DNA of 64,000 nt from CAYJNO01 sp964371715. Its GTDB lineage: Bacteria; Bacillota_I; Bacilli_A; Erysipelotrichales; Erysipelotrichaceae. The translations under genes and the position numbers were made by a program. Under the pieces are notes generated by a model, which was not told the origin of the DNA, made no database searches, and saw only the letters and a program-made list of their open reading frames with translations. Shown here in pieces: positions 61,340-64,000 of this stretch. Position 1 is the first letter of the stretch. Every line of letters starts with the position of its first letter. Where the stretch lies: positions 1 through 64,000 of the forward strand of contig CAYJNO010000006.1 of the NCBI GenBank assembly GCA_964371715.1, in the 5' to 3' direction.

Positions 61340-62798
61340 TTTCTATTTCTCCTTTTGCAATAATTGCATAATTCATAATTGCTTCTTTAGCAACCTCATC
61401 ATCTCCAATATATGCTTCTTTTCCAAACTCTCGATAAATAAATTTTTCATTTCCTTTACCTAAAATAAGTATTGTATCTTTACTTCCTGCAAGTTCAATT
61501 GCTTGTCTTATCGCATCTGTACGACTTTCAATGATAATATAATTAGTATTTTTAATACCTTCTGCAATTTGTTCAGCAATATCTATAATACTTTCATCTC
61601 TTGGATCATCTTCAGTCAAGATAATCATATCACAATATTTATCCGCTAACTCACCAAACAATTTCCTTTTTTGGACATCTCTTTTTCCTGCACTTCCAAA
61701 AACTGTTATAATTCGAGATTTACTTGCTGTTATTTCACCAGCAAAACGCATTACCTTTTCAACACCATCTGGTGTATGTGCAAAGTCTACAATTACATTA
61801 AAGTCTTGATTTTGATTGATTATAGCCATGCGTCCATCTATTTGTTCTATATTATTTACTTCTTCTAAGATTACATTAATTTCTAAGCCATAGATAATTA
61901 AAGTTGCAATTGAAGCTAATAAGTTTGATATATTAAACTTTGCAACCAAATTTGTTTCTATTCGATAACTATGCTCTTGATATTTAAGCGTAAATATTGT
62001 TTTATCATTGTAACTTTCAATGTCAGTTGCGATAAAATCTGCTTCATTATCAATAGCGTAAGTAATAACTTTTGCTTTTGTATCTTTTACAATATCTTGA
62101 TGATATTTATCATCAGCATTAACAATTGCATATGCATCGCTTGTTAAGTTGTCAAACAATATTTTTTTTGCTGCAAAATAAGAACTAAAGTTACCATGAA
62201 AATCTAGATGGTCATGTGTAAGATTTGTATATATTGCATATTTAAAATCTAAATTATCAATACGTCCTGTTTCTAGCCCAATTGAACTTGCTTCCATTGC
62301 ACATACTTTAACACCACTTTTAATCATATCATCTAATACTTTATAATTATCTAATATATCTAAAGTTGTTAATTTAGGTTCCAGCTTTACATTTTGATAG
62401 TAAACACCTAATGTACCAATATACCCAGTTGGTGTATGCTTATTTAATATACTTTTAATGATGTTACAAATAGTTGTTTTACCATTTGTACCTGTTACAC
62501 CAATTAGGTCTAATTTTGAGCTTGGATCTTTATAAAATAATTTAATAACTCGATTTAATACTTTTTTTACTTCTTTAACTTTAATATAAGTAACATTATC
62601 ATTGTAGCAATGTAAATCTTTTGAGTGGACAATTACAATAGCACCATTAATAATTGCTTGACTAACAAAGTCATGTCCATCATTTTTCAAACCGCCTAAA
62701 CAAAAGAAAATTGCTTGTTCTGCTTTGTGGCTACTATTAACCATTATATTTTTTATTTCGATTTCTGGTGCTTGATCAAACATTTTATTCAATAACAT
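61329..62798 (-). CDS. murE: UDP-N-acetylmuramyl-tripeptide synthetase MurE
   Basis: A 489-residue Mur ligase adding the third residue (meso-diaminopimelate or lysine) to the peptidoglycan stem peptide. The ATP loop TGTNGKTT is at 102-109, with YTNLTHDHLDFHG and VDFAHTPDGVEKV downstream. The specificity loop reads DDPR. DNPR is typical of diaminopimelate-adding enzymes, so this weakly favours diaminopimelate. Its start overlaps the mtaB stop by one base, and its end overlaps deoC. Confidence 0.95.
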   Translation of the reverse strand: MLLNKMFDQAPEIEIKNIMVNSSHKAEQAIFFCLGGLKNDGHDFVSQAIINGAIVIVHSKDLHCYNDNVTYIKVKEVKKVLNRVIKLFYKDPSSKLDLIGVTGTNGKTTICNIIKSILNKHTPTGYIGTLGVYYQNVKLEPKLTTLDILDNYKVLDDMIKSGVKVCAMEASSIGLETGRIDNLDFKYAIYTNLTHDHLDFHGNFSSYFAAKKILFDNLTSDAYAIVNADDKYHQDIVKDTKAKVITYAIDNEADFIATDIESYNDKTIFTLKYQEHSYRIETNLVAKFNISNLLASIATLIIYGLEINVILEEVNNIEQIDGRMAIINQNQDFNVIVDFAHTPDGVEKVMRFAGEITASKSRIITVFGSAGKRDVQKRKLFGELADKYCDMIILTEDDPRDESIIDIAEQIAEGIKNTNYIIIESRTDAIRQAIELAGSKDTILILGKGNEKFIYREFGKEAYIGDDEVAKEAIMNYAIIAKGEIENEL

Positions 62799-64000
62799 TA
62801 AATTACCTCGCCATAAATTTTATCATCTTCTATTTTAATAACTTTTACTTTAACAATACTATTTAAATCTACTGAACCTTTAAAATAAACCGGTAAATAT
62901 TCACTACTATGTCCAAAATAATAATCATCACTTAATTTTTCAACTAATACTTCTAATACTTTATTATTTCGAGCATTTATAAACTCACTTGTACTTCTCT
63001 TCGCAATTGCATTAACCTTATTAACACGCTCTTTTTTAGTTACATCATTAATATGGTCAAGCATTAAACTTGCTTTAGTACCCTCTTTTTTAGCATATGG
63101 AAATACATGCATAAATGAGAAATTAATTTTTTCAAGATTAGTCAATGTATCTTTAAATAACTCATCACTCTCTTTTGGAAATCCAACAATCAAGTCTGTA
63201 CTAATTGAGATATTATCTAATCTTTCTCTAATATAATCGATTCTTTCAAAGAAATAACTCATTTTATATGGTCTATTCATCAATCTTAAGATTTCATCAT
63301 TTGCTGATTGAATCGGTATATGAAGATGTCTTGCAATCTTAGGATTATTTTCCATTAACTCTATTATTTCGTCTGTAACTTCATTTATTTCAATCGATGA
63401 TAATCTTAATCTATTTAAGCCTTCAATCTCAACTAAGGCTTTTAATAAATCGATTAATTGATTATTTTCACTATCTTTATAACGTCCAGTATGAATACCG
63501 GCTAATACTATTTCTTGATGTCCATTATTAACAAGTGTTTTCGCTTGTATGATAGCTTCTTTTAATTCCATTGAGCGCTCTTTACCACGCGCATATGGAA
63601 TAACACAATAAGCACAATATTGATTACAACCATCTTGTATCTTTAAAAAGGCTCTTTTTTGTTTATTAAATTTGCTGATCTTTAATGGTTCAAATTCTAC
63701 ATCATTTAAACTACTTACTAAATATTGTCTTTCAGGATTTTTGTAATAATTCTCAATCAATTTAGGTAATTGATTTTTATATTTTGTCCCAATAACAATA
63801 TCAATGTCCATATCTTCTTTTAATGAATCTTCATTAACTTGCACATAACATCCAACAACACAAATTAAAGCATTTGGATTTTTTTCTTTTAAACTATTAA
63901 TCTTTCTTCTTGTTTTTCCTGCCGCTACATTTGTTACAGCACATGTATATATTACAAATATATCTGCACTATCATCTTCAGTTAATATATAACCCATATT
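62798..64000 (-). CDS. mtaB: tRNA threonylcarbamoyladenosine methylthiotransferase MtaB (5' end outside window)
   Basis: A radical SAM enzyme that converts t6A37 to ms2t6A37 in tRNA. The radical SAM motif CNQYCAYC is intact, along with the upstream cluster cysteines (TCAVTN and VVGCYVQ) and a C-terminal TRAM-like segment. About 400 residues are present. The family normally begins about 30-40 residues earlier with a first cluster cysteine (LGCKVNQ), so the gene runs off the window at 64000. It is coupled to murE by a one-base overlap. Confidence 0.93.
   Translation of the reverse strand, partial: NMGYILTEDDSADIFVIYTCAVTNVAAGKTRRKINSLKEKNPNALICVVGCYVQVNEDSLKEDMDIDIVIGTKYKNQLPKLIENYYKNPERQYLVSSLNDVEFEPLKISKFNKQKRAFLKIQDGCNQYCAYCVIPYARGKERSMELKEAIIQAKTLVNNGHQEIVLAGIHTGRYKDSENNQLIDLLKALVEIEGLNRLRLSSIEINEVTDEIIELMENNPKIARHLHIPIQSANDEILRLMNRPYKMSYFFERIDYIRERLDNISISTDLIVGFPKESDELFKDTLTNLEKINFSFMHVFPYAKKEGTKASLMLDHINDVTKKERVNKVNAIAKRSTSEFINARNNKVLEVLVEKLSDDYYFGHSSEYLPVYFKGSVDLNSIVKVKVIKIEDDKIYGEVI

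Noticed and set aside
1..64000. tRNA or rRNA genes and prophage
   Set aside because: No cloverleaf-like conserved tRNA segments, rRNA segments or phage structural genes were seen on either strand by inspection.

Overview
The window is AT-rich and densely coded, with every sign of a low-GC, cell-walled, anaerobic Firmicute (Bacillota). Supporting genes are a single-chain pyruvate:ferredoxin oxidoreductase, the Gram-positive replication loaders DnaB and DnaI, an HrcA/CIRCE heat-shock system, a ComK-family competence regulator, RNase J, T-box and S-box riboregulation, MurE and an FtsW/RodA protein. UGA acts as a stop (permease stop at 9956-9958, in an ATGA overlap). Gene content and the glycogen cluster would fit an Erysipelotrichia-like gut bacterium; that placement is inference. 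Most genes lie on the minus strand.

Layout. 109-3907: rpsU and nifJ. 4097-7628: alaS with an Ala T-box, then an alpha/beta hydrolase. 7906-9387: a UPF0371/DUF1846 gene on the plus strand. 9375-16523 (minus): a run truB-ribF-RelA/SpoT-like-phosphodiesterase-argS-asp23-ABC permease-ABC ATPase. 16599-18961: nitroreductase, TtcA-like enzyme, cold-shock protein, TetR regulator. 19269-20740: three lipoprotein genes with a shared TPE repeat, the middle one broken by a 100-N assembly gap. 21119-24071: trpS with a Trp T-box, comK-like gene, rpsO, metK with an S-box. 24320-26111: a radical SAM and oxidoreductase pair. 26095-37402: glycogen operon glgC-glgD-glgA-glgB-glgP-malQ/pullulanase fusion. 37500-38768: CHASE1-GGDEF protein. 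38912-44637: hrcA-grpE-dnaK-(deacetylase lipoprotein)-dnaJ. 44744-46958: ftsW/rodA-rsmD-coaD. 47044-49419 (plus): def and rnjA. 49570-53454: pfkA-pyk-M32 carboxypeptidase. 53506-59570: polA-mutM-coaE-dnaB-dnaI. 59622-64000: mtaB (cut by the window edge), murE, deoC and a ZnuA-like lipoprotein.

How it works together. The glycogen operon holds the complete set: ADP-glucose synthesis (GlgC/GlgD), chain synthesis (GlgA), branching (GlgB), phosphorolysis (GlgP), and a single polypeptide joining 4-alpha-glucanotransferase to a type I pullulanase. Lower glycolysis (PfkA, Pyk) and pyruvate oxidation (NifJ) are also present. The heat-shock operon has two CIRCE operators and an inserted envelope-acting deacetylase lipoprotein. 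Amino-acid supply is sensed by T-boxes on alaS and trpS and by an S-box on metK.

I found no CRISPR array, prophage, insertion sequence with transposase, rRNA or tRNA gene. No obviously new multi-gene defence or mobile system is visible. The best second-look items are the MalQ-pullulanase fusion, the deacetylase inside the dnaK operon, the CIRCE that doubles as a terminator, the lipoprotein array with its duplicated promoter module, and a RelA/SpoT-like enzyme with altered active-site motifs.
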